Shown: positions 23,641-36,600, counted from the stretch's first letter. The stretch: DNA of 64,000 nucleotides from Chinchilla lanigera (GCF_000276665.1 NW_004955475.1:4425272-4489271); one strand, 5' to 3'. Numbers and translations are program-made. Notes: generated by a model from the sequence alone, not told the origin.

Positions 23641-24730
23641 ATGGTCTGAGTGAAATGTGAGCAGCTAACAAGTGACCGAAGGCACAAGACAGCAAGAAAG
23701 CTTACGATAAAGGTGCTGGAAAGGAGAATATACTTTCAGATTAGGCCCAATAATGAGAATCAGGACTTTGCCAAGCAGAAAAACAGAATCTACCAATCCC
23801 GATGTGGAAACTAAAGATAGGGAGAAAGAAGTTACAAAAAAATCTCATTCCCACACATTTATTTAAACCTAGGAATAGGATAAGGGTGTAACATTCAATG
23901 CTCATTTTTATGGATATACATAATGTCAAAAAAGGCCATGGAACATAGTAGAATATTAGAGGAAGAACTGGGTTGAGCTGATAGAATTTACCTCCTTGTA
24001 GAGATGGGATGATAAAATGGCCCAAGTCTCACAGCAGTTCCAGGTGCAGCAAATCCAATCCTCGCATCCATGTCAGTTCCTGTGTTCCACACATGCAGAG
24101 GCTGCAGTCAACCTCTTACCAGTTCAGCAGCAGACAGGACCCAGGAGAGCAGTCTGAATACTCCTTCAGTGAAAAAAATGACTCACATTGCTTTCTAATC
24201 CTTCCCTCTCTTCTCAAGCTTAATCCATTCCCTTTCCCCCTTTAAAACATTCAAAGAGTTTTAATACTGGGCCTTCCTGATATTCTTGAGCTAGTGTACA
24301 ACTGGATTCTTTGTTGCCTCAGATCACCTGGTCCTGGCAGCCACTAATGACACTTAATTTCTTTAAGCTAGAGACTCAAACCCAGCTGGCCCCATGCCAT
24401 ATCTAGACACAGCAGAAGGCAAGGTTAGTACAGGCCTCATCTCATTGTCCTCAGCCTGACCTCCCATTAGGGCCCAAATAAGACTCTTAATATCCAGACT
24501 TTTCAGGGAAAGGGATCTGCACAAAGCTCTGCTCACACAATTAAGGGGGACGGTGTGCTCCAGAGACATTAGGTATCCCCTACATGTTGCCTTGAAAGTA
24601 GGAAACTTGGGTAAGAATCAAACTGCGAAAACTGTTATCTGCCCACAGAAGAAAAGTGAAAGCAGCCTTGGAGCATAATCCCACAGCTCTGGATTCCAAA
24701 ACTGGTCCTGTCACTGGTGGTCTGGCTACT
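23641..24730. other. Intergenic, nothing recognised
   Basis: No gene or repeat family recognised in about 1.1 kb. Short frames on both strands lack family features. Confidence 0.5.
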
Positions 24731-25159
24731 TGTCTTAGTTACTTTTCTCATTGCTGAGACAAATTACCCAACATCCAAGCTAAAGGAGGAAAGTTTTATT
24801 GTAACTCACAATTTGTGGAGGCTTCAGTCCATAGTTGGCTGGCTCCAAGGCAGGGTGGCATGGCAGATGGACATCACAGAGGAGAAACAGTTCATAGTGT
24901 GGCAGGCAGAAGGCAGCAAAGCAGCAAAATAGCAGCAACAGGAAACAAGCCAGACTTTATATTTCATCCAGGCTGCCAAGCCATTGATTGGTACTACATA
25001 AACCCAGGGTGGGCACCCATAATGCCAGCATCACACCCTTAATCCCAGGATCACATCCTTAGTCCCACTATCAGGCACCCTCTATCTAGCCACCTCCGAA
25101 ATACCCCCATCAACGACCACGGGAGGCTTTGGGGAGAAATCTAGATACAAGCCATAACA
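24731..25159 (-). mobile_element. Rodent MaLR solo LTR, reverse orientation
   Basis: TGTCTTAGTTACTTTTCTCATTGCTGAGAC start and GATACAAGCCATAACA end (429 bp) are the complement of the plus-strand LTR at 15,163. The flanking 5-mers CTACT and GTACC agree only partly as a decayed target duplication. It ends only about 300 bp upstream of the AMER1 CpG island. Confidence 0.9.
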
Positions 25160-25859
25160 GTACCCTTGTTAAAGCACTTTCTCTTCTATAGGCAGCTGTG
25201 GGCCCATCAGTAACAGGTGCAAGTTGACCTCTATGGTGCCCTTCCTGGTGTGTCGGAGGTGGTCAAAGGTAAGACCCAGGCACCACAGCTGGCTTTCCCA
25301 GAAGTTGAGCACCTCCTCTGAGTGGCCTGGAGTGCTAACCACTTGGCCCTGCTTCCACACCTAAGCATGAGCCAGCCAGGGTGCCAAGGGGCTCTGCAAT
25401 CCCTCCAGCCTCCTCAACCTCTCTGCCCCACTTCTCTACGTCTGTCTCTGGGGATAAACTTCTAGATGGCAGCCAGAGAACAGTAGCCGGGGAAATAGAA
25501 GTGCCCGTCCAAAGAACGAAACAGAGCTCCGGCGACCCAGAGAATCCCATCCGGGCTGAGCCCTCCCCTTGAGCGGGCAACGTAGCCACGCCGCTACCCG
25601 CCCAGCGTAAGGGCGGGAGGGTAGAGCCCCAGCAAGAGGTTCCGCGCCCTCTCGGTCCCCTGCCAACACCACGCCCGCACTTATTTGCATTTAAAGAGAA
25701 ATGCACCGAGGAAAACAGTGGGCGGACCAGAGCATGCCAATCCACAGTAGCGATTGGGCCACAGGCCCGCCAATCAGGGCACGGACGCCCCACCCTGTGT
25801 CCAAAGAGTCCTAGGGAGGAGGGTATGGGGTAGCTGCCCAGAACCTGGGGAAGAGGAAT

Positions 25860-26029
25860 CTGTGCAGGAGATGACTGTGGAGCTCCGGCTGCGGCGGTGG
25901 CGGCAGCGGCGGCAGCAGCAGCAAGAGCAGCGGTTTCGGTGCTCTCAGCCGCGACAGCTCCGGCCCCATCTGGGGCTAGAACGGCACAGCAAACAATAAC
26001 TAGCCGGGTAGGGAGCCGGACCAGGCCGG
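25860..26029 (+). other. AMER1: Probable AMER1 exon 1 (5' UTR)
   Basis: The exon end is inferred from a strong donor, GCCGG|GTAAGCC, with GT at 26,030. The matching acceptor at 37,656 gives an intron of about 11.6 kb and a gene length of about 19.5 kb, close to the known size of mammalian AMER1 genes. The exon contains a GGC/GCA-rich triplet tract at 25,889-25,932 and an upstream reading frame (25,871-25,999). The 5' boundary is a guess. Confidence 0.6.
25871..25999 (+). other. Upstream open reading frame in AMER1 5' UTR
   Basis: ATG at 25,871 (context GGAGATGA, G at -3) opens 42 codons ending in TAA at 25,997-25,999, fully inside the presumed exon 1. The peptide would be very rich in arginine and glutamine because it reads the CGG/CAG triplet tract. 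It would matter only if transcription starts upstream of 25,871. A second, two-codon frame (ATGATATAA) lies at about 37,681 in exon 2, before the true start. Confidence 0.4.
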
Positions 26030-29000
26030 GTAAGCCTAAGAAGCAGACAGGAGTCTCTGTCTGCTGGCTGTCGGGTGTATTACCGCGTGCTTCGCTTAGG
26101 TCGCCTGGCGGAGGGCACTGAGGGCTGGGCCGGTCGGAGTCTGGGTGTCTGGCTTCTCTCCGTTGGAGTCCGCTTTGCGGACGGTCCAGTGGACGGCGGA
26201 GCTGGCGTGAGTCCCCTTGAGGCGGGCAACTACGGCTGGGGGTGGGGTGGAGAGGGAAAACAGGCGGGCCGGCTAACCTGGGCCTTACCTCGGGCACTTG
26301 GAGGAGGAGATGGGCCCGCATGTGCTGCTGCGCGGTCCCGGGAGGGGCCCCGCCAATCTGCACCCCAAGCAGTGCATTTGTAGGCCTGGAGCACCGAAGC
26401 TTTGTTGTAGCACATTTGCTGGAACAGCTGTGTTATGCGGGTGCTGCTCACCCCCGCGGCCTTGTTGCGGCCCCTCCTTCTTCCCTCTCAGCTGTGCCTC
26501 TCCTGCCTCTCCTCTTTGCAAATGAAGCCAAGGCTTAGACACAGGTTAGAATATCCATGCTGTTTCTCCCCAAGTGGACCTCAGTTGGGCCCGTGGGCCG
26601 CCGGCTTCCCTTTGGAACTTTGGCCCTGTGGCCCAAGTCTCATCTTCTTCTCCTGGGCCTCTAAGGCGCATCTGGTGGAAGTCCTGACCGGTCGGCAGGC
26701 GAGCGGGCCATAACAGGGTTCTTTCTTTTCCTTGGGTTAGAGCCGCAGGGCCGCTTTGTCTCCCGTCTTGCCTCTTTTCCCCTTGCAGGGCATTGGCCCA
26801 GTTTTTTCTCTTCAGCCTCCTGTTTAAAAATAGCTATAGCCACGATGTTTGGGGTGGGGGGATGGATTTCGCTGCCAGAGGCGGAGAGGGACAGTCATTG
26901 TAGTAAGGAACTCACTGTGTGTTTGTGATCAAGCTAGCAAAGGAGCCAAACTCTATAACTTGGCAGTTACTTAAAAATCTTCATCCTTTTGGGTTGCTGT
27001 CATCGCCTGCTGCAGACACCTCTGACACTGGTGACCACCCTAACGTTGTACTTCACTTGGTCTTCCCAGTAGCAAGGGACTAAGCCTGACAGATGTGGCA
27101 CAGCCAGGGCTCCCAGCCAGCAGCTGGATTACCCCCATAGAGCTATCCTCCATCTGGCCAAGTTTGCCTTGGCATGGACTGCTGCTTAAGGCAAGCCTTG
27201 TCCATACAAACACCTCCCTCTGCAGCTCTGCTCCCTGAAGCAGGGGCATGGGCAGGGCAGACAACACTGTGTTGCTGTTGGATTCTCTGCTCATCTGAGA
27301 ATTCCAGCAGAGCCCCCTCCACCACTGTAGCTCGCTTCATTGGAACCCACCCACTGCACCTCACCTTGTAGCACCTCTAGCAATGGGCTCTAGGTCTTCC
27401 TGAGAAAGAGATAGGACATGACCATGACCGAGGGACTTTGCAGGCTGTTTCCAGACCTTTGACGAATCGATGAGAATAGATAGCCCAGCGAGCAGCAGGG
27501 CCCAGCAAAACCTGGACACCTTTGAGGTGAGGTAATGAGAGGCACTAAATCTCTTACTTGGGAAAGACTGGCTTGTGACTTTTTTGACTTCATCCAGAAC
27601 TAGAGATTCCACACTATCTGTAGTCACTTCCTCCTACATCCACCAGACCCCCAACACAAACCTCTACTTGCAGCTCGGCATTTCCAGCTCAGGGCTACAC
27701 CTGTCTGTCCCTCACCTTTGCCCCAGTCCAACAGCCACCTACTGTATCTGTTTTGTAGAACTCCCTTCCCCATACCCACACTGACTCATCCTGTACCTCT
27801 TCCCTCTCAGGCCTCAGTTCTCACCATACATTCCCCTGGTCCCTTTCCTGCCTTCCTCTTGCTACCCATGATGACTTCTTCCCTAGGGCTGCTGTGGCTC
27901 CTGGGACTTTTCAGGCTTAGGTTATAACAGGGGACAGACCATAAGTAAACTTCCCTGCCTCTGCTTTGTCTCCCTGTTGTTGTCAATGGCTGGGTTCTAT
28001 CAGGACCCCACAGAGGAGTAACCTCAACCTGGACATCAAACATAGCCCTCTCACAGTCTAAGAGTAGAGAGTACTTCATGAATACTCTGGAAATACTTAT
28101 TGTCTTTATATAACTTCCAAGACCTGCACCATTCCTGCTTTTGCTTGTCCTGATCCACATGAGTGATTAGACAGATGACATTCAAGTTTCAAATATTTAC
28201 CGAGTTGCCTAATGAGGATGAAGAAAGGGGATGGTTTGCAACTATAAGAAAAAAAAATAAGTCATGATATATCCCCTCAATAATAATCTTAGGGTTGTGC
28301 CTGCCCAGACCCCAGGCATCGAATACCTTTGGTTACTGACTGATGAGCCTAGAGGCAGACTGCCATGGAGAGAAATGAAAGATCTATATATGCTGGCAGA
28401 GTTACCCTAGGAAGCTGCCAGAAAGTATAGGGGTTTAGTAAACAAAGTATAAGCAAAATTAAGGCTGGGAGCCGGTGGCTGGCAAGGAGGGTGAGTGAGG
28501 TTTTTGAGTCCCTTCTAGTTGAGATGATACGGCTCTGAGGTAGAGAAGAGGCTGGGCCTCAGTGCTGAGGATTCCTGAACCTAAACACCAGACTGTGGAA
28601 TGGCAATGTAATCCTTCTGGGGGAAAGAACATTGTAGAGAACTAGGGGATATTTTGTGTATAACTGTGCTATACTAAAAATGAAAATTTTCTAAAGGTTT
28701 TAGAATAAGGTCTTAGAAAGTTAATGAAAGCATGCTGCAAATCAGGTAGGTAAGAGGACATCTGTAGATTTGGAAATAGACCCGAGGGTAGGCTCTCTCC
28801 AGAGAGAAGTTTCATGACTCATCCTTTCTTTTGGCCTTGTGGAGGCAAAGGAGGAGGGGGACCTAGAGCCTACATACCCATATGGTAGGGGTTCAGACGT
28901 GTCTTCCAGGCCTCTGCTGAACCCCTTCTTCTCAGCTAGATAGGCTTTTGAGGAGCAGGAGTTCAGACCACTGTTTTTACTGATGAGATTCCTGCGCCCT

Positions 29001-29539
29001 GGAAAGCGACAGGGGCTTGCTTAAGTTCTCGAAACTATTTAGGGAGAGGCTACTACCTCCTGTGTAGTGGCTCTTCGTACTATGTTTCACTGTCTTCAAC
29101 TGCCTTCACCCAATATAGATTTCAATGCCTCCTTCCTTCCTCTTACTTCTTCCATTCTGTAAGACTGAGGGCAGGCTCAATTAATTTGGGGGCTGCATCT
29201 GAGGATCCCTTCACTCCTTTCTTATTTCTTTGTCTCTTGCTCTTAGTCTGCAGCCTGTTGGGGCTGAAGGTTTCAGAAGGAGAGAATATTGTTGGGAGAA
29301 GTTAGCAGTCTAATGAGTCTTTCCTAGTATACTAGAGGTGTTAAAAGTTCCTTAAGAACTGTTACATTTATACTCTTGGAATGTGTGTATGGTGGGAACA
29401 CCCCTGCTCCACTGATCTAGGGAAATAAGGGAATGAGAGAAATAGCAGCAAGCATCACAGATCACAGGCTTGCTTGCAGAACTGAGAAGAAAGGGTTCCA
29501 GCTTCCTTACTTAACAGATAGGCAACTGAAGCTGGAAGG

Positions 29540-29960
29540 AGCTGCCTCCAAAGTATAAAGAAAATAATAAAGGATGGATGGAAGAGAACAAGAGGTGGAT
29601 CTCTTGGAATAGGAAAGTGGTCCAAAGGAAAAAATGCAAGGGTGAGGAGGGGGGGAAGGGGAAATAAGTAGAATATGCCATGTGTAAGAACCTAGTAACC
29701 TCAATTAATATAGACATTATATGCCATAACATGAGCTAAGATTAATAATATCAACAAGAATGAAAAATGGGACGGGGAATTGGAGGAGGGAGGGGGAAGG
29801 GGATTAAATTTTTTTTTTAAAAAGCTGTGGTATGTACGTGTCACCACTCCCTAAGAGACACAAGCTGTGGTGTGTACATGTAACCACTCCCCAGGATGAT
29901 TGTGAACTGCATGAACTGCAAGCATGTATTGATAAAATAAAAAATTTAAAATAAAAAAAA
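29540..29960 (+). mobile_element. Unclassified rodent repeat, copy A (probably L1 3' UTR)
   Basis: Purine-rich block with GAAAGTGGTCCAAAGGAAA, then AGAATATGCCATGTGTAAGAACCTAGTAACCTC, ending in an A-rich tail (29,930-29,962). Homologous text occurs at 54,560-54,900 (plus) and 56,640-56,905 (minus). The segment AGAATCAAGATATATCATGCATAAG near 53,713 in an L1 3' UTR is similar, so this may be the 3' end of a lineage-specific L1. An internal 30-40 bp duplication (GCTGTGGTATGTACGTG / GCTGTGGTGTGTACATG) is present. Confidence 0.6.
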
Positions 29961-30142
29961 AAATCCCTGCCTCCAGTCCTGTCTGGGCAGATAAAATAGA
30001 TGACAAAGGCAAAGCCCCCAGAAGAGGTATTTCATATCCTTCTTTTGTCACTTATTCCAGAGTCCCACATTTCGCCACCAGGAAATTCTTCCTCAGAGCT
30101 AATCTGAGCCTCTCATGCTACAGTTAACCTGCACGCATGCGT

Positions 30143-30144
30143 TT

Positions 30145-30176
<32 letters not shown>

Positions 30177-30177
30177 T
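30143..30177. repeat. (TG)n microsatellite
   Basis: Mostly pure TG dinucleotides preceded by GCATGCGTTTGTGTA, inside AMER1 intron 1. Confidence 0.95.
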
Positions 30178-31555
30178 GAGGGGGTGGAGTTAACAACAGC
30201 TGGCTACCAGTATTCTTCAGTTTAACAATTCATTGGTGATTTCACAGGCATTAACCCTAAACTCTACTCACCAACTTCTCCCTTTTAAATTAAATGATCA
30301 CATAGTCTTTTGTTTCCTCTACTTGGTCGTATTTTTTAAACCTTTGCATGTGTATGTGTCAGGCAGACAGGGAAGCCAGAACCACTGCAAGATGCACATG
30401 TCAACTGAATGAGGTTACATTGCATCTCCAGCTACCCTTTAGGGATGAAGGGAAAATATGGACAATAGAGAAACTAGCCTGAGGGGACTTGGTGGGCTCA
30501 GAGACAGGCATATTGGTGGTGTGGGGACCTTTTAAACCCTTTGATCTGCATTTCTTGTCACAGAGCCTTCATTGTGTTTATCTCCTACAGACTTTTTACC
30601 CCTGTTGGGCTTTTAAGCAGATACTAACCCTTCTTCCTTAGCCTGCATAGCTTAGCCCTCCCTTCCCATCTACTCAAACATCCCCACTGGGTGCGGCAAC
30701 TCTTTTAAAAAACAGAGCTAGGCCAGGCAAGTTCTAGTCTCTCTGAATATTTGGAAATACCTATAGGCCAGGCCTAGTACATTTTGAAAGATTAAAATGT
30801 TACAGCTAGTGTTAGTGGTGCACTTCTATTTTGCAGAGGTGGACTGAGCCCAGCCAACTAGATATCCAGGCCTAGCAAGGCCTAGGACTCCCAAAGTCAA
30901 CCCATTAACCCCTATCATGCCTCTTGACTCAGCAGTAAAATTGGGCACAGTACTACCTTCCCCCTAGCCTCTCAGCACAGTGTGAGGTAAGTGGATCTTC
31001 TGGTTCAGTCTTCCTTTTCTAGATGGGGAAACGGAGATCCAGAATATTAAAGAGAATTGCCCAGGGATGCATGTAAGTCCAAAGCACCTGGCCCCCAATT
31101 TGAAGGTCTCTTCTTCAAAGGACACTCTCCATATGCCCGCCAAGCCTATTTCCTCCCTTGTCCTCCCACATAGAGTATGGTGAAGAGAAGGGAGTGGCTA
31201 CATAGAAAAGTCAGGGGTCTGCATTATTTGCTTGGCCTAACTGCTCCTCTATAGACTTTCTGTGGATACTCTGTCACTTCTGTGTCCTTGAGTTTAGCTC
31301 CTCTTGTTCTTTACCTAAGGGAGGACCTGCGGAGGGAGTGGAGCCTATTTCTGATTTCACCTTTGCTGTGCTAATACTGACATACTGGAAGCTTATGCAG
31401 GTACGGTACCTATCTCAAACATACTCCTCTCTGAGGTGACTTGGGAGATTGAGAGGGGAATAGCAAGTAGGTGGCTCCCAAAGGCCCTGTCATTTAGGTG
31501 AGAAGAGGACTTTAGCTCCCTGAGGAGAAAGCTAGCATATCAACAATACTTACCA

Positions 31556-31645
31556 GGGCTAGGGTTATAGTTCACTGGTATTATACTTTCCCAGCGTGTC
31601 CAGGGCCCTGGGTTCCATCCCCTAGTACCACAAGGAAAAAGAAAA
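31556..31645 (+). mobile_element. ID SINE, diverged
   Basis: GGGCTAGGGTTATAGTTCACTGG body, GGGCCCTGGGTTCCATCCCC 3' part and an A-rich tail. More diverged than the ID copies at 3,181, 33,594 and 52,393. Confidence 0.8.
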
Positions 31646-31929
31646 AAAAGGGAAAAGAATCAAGTAAATTCATTTCTAAGGAGAAGCTGTGTCTAAATGA
31701 CCACATCTCCTAGACTGAAGAGAACCCTCTGTGAATTTGTGACTGAGTCCCAGGGTCAAAAATTGAGGCTGACAAACCTGTAAGAAGCGTGTAGAGAGAG
31801 CAAGTCCTATAAATCAGACAAAGGGCTTTGACCTTGTGTGGAGGACCAGGCTATGCGATAGATTATGTGAGCTCTCTGTGTGACTTAAGGCCCACTCCGC
31901 AGTCCTGAAGTTGGTGTGACCTTGCTTCA

Positions 31930-32300
31930 GAAAAGGGGAAGAGCTACAGGGAAGGACACGTGCTCCCTGGCTATGGCCAGAATGCTAATAACCCAGCATT
32001 CCTGAGGCAAAAGAACCTCGGCAGAGGACAGTTGTCGAGATACAGACATCAGGGTTTAGAGAAAATCTGATTCCTCATTAATTTAATCCATATCCTCCCA
32101 TTCTGTACAGTTGCTGTTCCATGAAATGCATGCTACCCCTCCCTTTGCATTTCTTGCTAGCCAATATAAATGCCTCAGTATCGGAGGTCCCCGGAGCCAG
32201 TCCACTAGACGCGAACTCCTCCCTGTACACCTTGTATCCTGAAGTTTGTCTCGTTTTTCTTTATCAGCCCTCCGTAACCCTGATCCTGTAAGCAGTGTGG
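31930..32300 (+). mobile_element. Candidate solo LTR with TATA box in AMER1 intron
   Basis: The order GCTAGCCAATATAAATGCC (CCAAT and TATA, about 32,156-32,173), then a GC-richer TSS-like block, then a CT-rich stretch CTTGTATCCTGAAGTTTGTCTCG resembles the U3-R-U5 of an ERV LTR. The ends are uncertain and no target duplication was found. If real, it could act as a sense promoter in the intron. The family is unknown. Confidence 0.35.
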
Positions 32301-32515
32301 ACTAATTTGGTAAGTAGAGGACTGATGCACTGAAGTCAGTGTTGCAGGAAAATGAGTCTGATAATGGTGTGCAACATAGATGACATTGGAGCAGGGAGGC
32401 AGGGGACAAGATTTCAGCACTGAGGCGAAGAGGGACCATGAAGTTTGTGTCTTGAGGACCTTTGGTAGCAGCTAAGAAACTGAAGATCACTGCAAGCAGC
32501 TGCATCACAAGGGCC

Positions 32516-32680
32516 CATTATTGAATATCGACTCTGTGCCTACTGATCAGTTTGTCTTTACACTGAGCATATTCGGGCCTTATCATGACCCTGGATGGTA
32601 TGTAGCATTTTGTTTATTTTACAGAAAAAGCATTTAAGTCTCAGAAAGGTTAGGCCACTTTCTCAAACCAAACACCTTGT
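32516..32680 (-). mobile_element. MIR SINE, reverse orientation
   Basis: MIR complement pattern: TTATTGAATATCGACTCTGTGCC, then TTGTTTATTTTACAGAAAAAG, then CAGAAAGGTTAGGCCACTTTCTCAAA. Confidence 0.65.
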
Positions 32681-33593
32681 AACGATTTATTCTACAAACT
32701 CCAACTGAATTAGAATACAGTTGAATCAACACCATTTGAGCGCCTGCTGTGTGCTACCAGTAGCTATAGTGACCATAAAATGGAGAGTACATTTGAGAAA
32801 GATAAAGGGACAGATTGAGGCCTGTCACAGTGGATGCAGCAAGGATGAATATGTAAACAAATTGAGAGAGCAGGGAAGATAAAACTCAGTTTGAGTTTGT
32901 TCTGCGTCTGCAGTCAGTGAACTGCCTCCTGGAGAAGAGGTGCCCGTCACCAGGAAGATTACAAAATAGGGGAGTGGTCATTGCAAAGCCAGCTAAGAGC
33001 GTTTCTGACAGCAGCCTCCACAGCTTTACAGAAGTGTACCAAGCCAGGTAGCCCTTCTTTCAGCCCATAAACTGTTTTTAAAGTAGGCTTCTGCTGTAGG
33101 ATTTCAAAATGTTCCATATCATCTCCCTGGTCCTTCTCTTTAACTCAAATCCCGCATCTTTTGTCCACAATGGCAGGTTTTTATTTGAACCTTTTTTGGG
33201 CCCCTCAAACTTATCTGTCAAGAACATGGAGAGAAGTCGGGCATGTTCCACAGTTTTGGGGTAGTGGTGACGATGTTTCTGATGAGGAGAACAGTCACAG
33301 GCTAGGCCAAAAGGTCCCTTAGATTCTAAGTCAATAGGTTTTCTGAAATGTGCTGGCTAGGACCAAAACAGTAGCAGCTGGTGAAGACTGGAAATTCTGC
33401 CGAGATGGCTATGAAGGGTAGGATAGGAAAGGAAGAGGACGGCTCATGTATGTGTGAGGGGAACTTTCCCAGTCCTTGTGGCTCAGCCTTCCCCCTTTAA
33501 TCGAGACCCACACAGTACAATAGAGTGGAATGAAACTAGAACTCAGGAGGCTTGGGAGCTAGTGTGTTTGTGTCACCATCCCACTGTGTGATC

Positions 33594-33690
33594 GTTTTTT
33601 TTTTTGGTTTTTCTCCGGTACCGGGAACCGAACTCACAAACTTGCGCTTGCCAGGCAGGTGCTTTGCCGCTGAGCTAAATCCCCAGCCCC
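33594..33690 (-). mobile_element. ID SINE with 13-bp target-site duplication
   Basis: Reverse ID element in AMER1 intron 1 with perfect duplication CCACTGTGTGATC at 33,581-33,593 and 33,691-33,703. The body reads as complement from TCCGGTACCGGGAACCG to AAATCCCCAGCCCC. Young insertion. Confidence 0.95.
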
Positions 33691-36600
33691 CCACTGTGTG
33701 ATCTTTTCCAAGCCTAGGCACATTTTCCTTCTGAGTGACAATGAGTAACCATCCCCCACTAGGCTTTAATGATTAATGGGTTGCTGGGAAAGGCAAATAG
33801 TGGGTGGGGACTTGTAAACTGGTAGGTACCCTAAATGAAGGGGTATCTGTCAATTTGCATTTCTTTTGCTGTTGATACTTTTAGCCAGGTTTGAAGTTTT
33901 GTCCTTTCTGCCTTAGGCTAGAGAATCTGACTGATTAAAATTCCTAGGTGATCCACAGATTTTAGCCAGTAGCTGACTCTTAGGAGTCTCTGAACATTAA
34001 AATTTAGCCAAAAGAACAGATGAGGCCTCCTGTAGGATGACTACATAGTCATCCTCATTTACCATTTAGAAATTGAGAACCAAATATTAATACAAGTTGT
34101 TACAATGAGCTTCTACTACTTTATGCATTTTATTTGATACTTCATATATACAGGTTCTGAAGCTTACAATAGCTTTAAGAAGTAGAAACTCTCAATAGCC
34201 TCATTTTACAGTTAAGGAAACTTAAGTGTAAACGTGTGAAATAACATTCTGACTGCTACCCTGGTTGACAGAGCTGATTCCTGCGGCTAGCTCTGAGGGT
34301 GGGGAAAGTAGACTTCCCATTCTCTCCATTCCTTCCTTATCCTCACTCTGTAATATATACAGAAGGGAAGGGTGGACTCAGAGTGCCCTTATCTCCAGGA
34401 AGACTGCTTGGAAAAGTCCTGGAAAACTGCAACTGATCAAGACCGTGCCTCTGGAGCTACTGCACAAATCCATAATCTTCTCTTTCTTCCCTTAACTCAG
34501 CCTTCCCTAAATTGGTTAAGCTGGCCCCAGGAAGCTGGGCTGGGAGTAGTATGTGCAAAACTCAGGCTGCAGCTGCTTCCTTTTCCCCAAGAAGGGTCTC
34601 TGGCTCAGATCTGTAGTTTGACTGGATGGGAGAAGGAAGCTTTGCCCTTATACCAACCTTTCACTGCTCTCAGAATGGCCTGAAAGTAGCCCTGGGAGCT
34701 GGCATGGCTTAGCATTCTCTACTACAACCTTTTTCCTTCCTATAATAGTAACAGCTGGACCAGACTAGTTTGGAAGAAGTACCTTACTCACCAGCCCACC
34801 TGAAACTTAGTCACACTAATTAAAGAACCCAAGGATTGAGGGGTGCTGCACTTGGTAGGATACTTCTTAGCAGAAACTCTGCAGGAAGCTAGCTTCATCC
34901 CAAGGAAGCTGCAGAGTCTGTCCCTTGTTATTCTTTTTGCTTTCTACCCCAGTTGTCTCCTGGTGAACTCTTACGTTCCTAAGTGAAGGCAGCATAGCCT
35001 ATTGGAGAGGGACAGCTTTGGGACCTGGTGTATTAGCAAGGAGTACAAAGAGGCCTAGAATGGACATAGGTAGGTGGGAGACTGGCAGCTATGGCAGGCT
35101 CTTGTTATCCTCCTTTTCAGTGTCCTGGTGCACATAGGCAGAGACACTACGAGTGGCTGGAAGAGGAACATGCCTTTGGGAGAACAAGGCAAGAGAAACA
35201 TGGTAAGATATAAGGTTTCAGGGCTGGTTCTTGCCAGCAAAGGTAACAGTGGGCCTGAAGTAGGGAAACAGAATCTCCATTACAGGAACACAACCTACCT
35301 AACTTATCTGCTCTTCCCACACACAGAGGGTTTTTAAAACTGCTCTTAGCAAATAATTTTGTATAGATCTACACTTTTAAAAATTGAGAAATAAAACCCT
35401 TTTACATCTGGCTTTCCAAATGTTATTACCATTCAGTCCATAGACAGGGGCACGTGTCATTCCCTGTAGCTCCTCCTCGTTTCTAAAGCAGGCTCACACC
35501 GACCTCAGGACTGGGGAGTGGGGCTTAAGTCACACAGAGGGCCCCTCATAATCTGTCACGTAGCCTGGTCCTCAACACAGGGTCAAATCCCTTTGCCTGA
35601 CCTACAGGACTTGCTCACTCTACATGCTTCTTGCAGGTCTGTCATCCTCAATTTCCTGACCCTGGGCCTCAGTCACAAATTCACACTATGGTCCAAAGCA
35701 ACCAACCTATCCCTTCATTTCCACACAGGAAATGGATGTATGTCACATGAAAAGCCTCTTGTGTATGGTCTCCTGCTTTCTATGAAACTGGGTCCTAACT
35801 TAGAAGCGGATAATAGTAACAGTAATGCTAATATTTCTTATTTGCACTGTACTTTTCAAAGTGCTTTTTTGATGCCACTTATGTCATCTAATCCTCACTC
35901 ATCTAATGACCACTGCAATTGGACTAGCCAGGTAAAGAGATAAGTAAAGGAACTTTTGTGATCTCATGGTCTCAGAATAGCTCACAATCTCAGTAGCTAC
36001 CTTGACCTGTTTGGAGTGCCCTGGCCGACAGGTAGCTGGCATGACTTGGACTTCCTGTGGACCATGGCTCCTTTTGCAACACTGCAGCTGCCTGTGACAG
36101 GAAAAAGGACAACATAGTAGCTTCACTTCTACCCTTACAGAGCACAAGATCAAGGGCAAGACAAGACCCAAAGGGATTTGCCCTCTAGCTAGGGTATCAA
36201 GTTTCTGGAAATCAACCCTGTTTTATTTGGGGTTATGCTAACAAGGTACTTTATAAGGAATCATGCCTTAATACTCAACTTAAGGAATAATGGGGGCTAT
36301 TCTTTAAGGCCTATATGTTGTGGCTTCAGACTGTTGCATATAGGACTCTCTCCCTATTAGAATAGGAGCTCCCTGAAATCAAGAATGGGTTTCTCTTCTT
36401 TGTCTGCTCTGTAACACTGAACTTGGTGCACATAACTTACTACACATGTTTTTACTTCATCCCTGAAATTACTGACAAGATTGTTATTATGGTGTTGGAG
36501 ATAGGATGGCAATAATAGAATCGTTCTGTGAAGTTTTATTCCCCTCTGCAGCATTCATGAAACAAACCTCTCCTGAACATTTAGTAAGTGACAGGCATTG

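Larger units (their letters stand above)
25480..26780 (+). promoter_or_regulatory. AMER1 CpG-island promoter
   Basis: This is the only CpG-dense block in the window, rich in CG, GGCGG and CCGG. Upstream of the presumed first exon are three CCAAT boxes in alternating orientation, at 25,737-25,741, 25,753-25,757 (as ATTGG) and 25,770-25,774, spaced 16-17 bp. An octamer (ATTTGCAT, 25,683-25,690) and GC boxes (GGGCGG at 25,611 and 25,720 areas) are also present. There is no TATA box. Transcription probably starts near 25,800-25,870, an inference. Open frames of up to 342 codons on the minus strand here result from high GC, not from coding. Confidence 0.85.

Noticed and set aside
25335..26363. Minus-strand frame of 342 codons over the AMER1 promoter
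   Set aside because: It lies in a CpG-rich island where stop codons are rare, contains an alanine run that is only the complement of the GGC/GCA tract, and has no family motifs.
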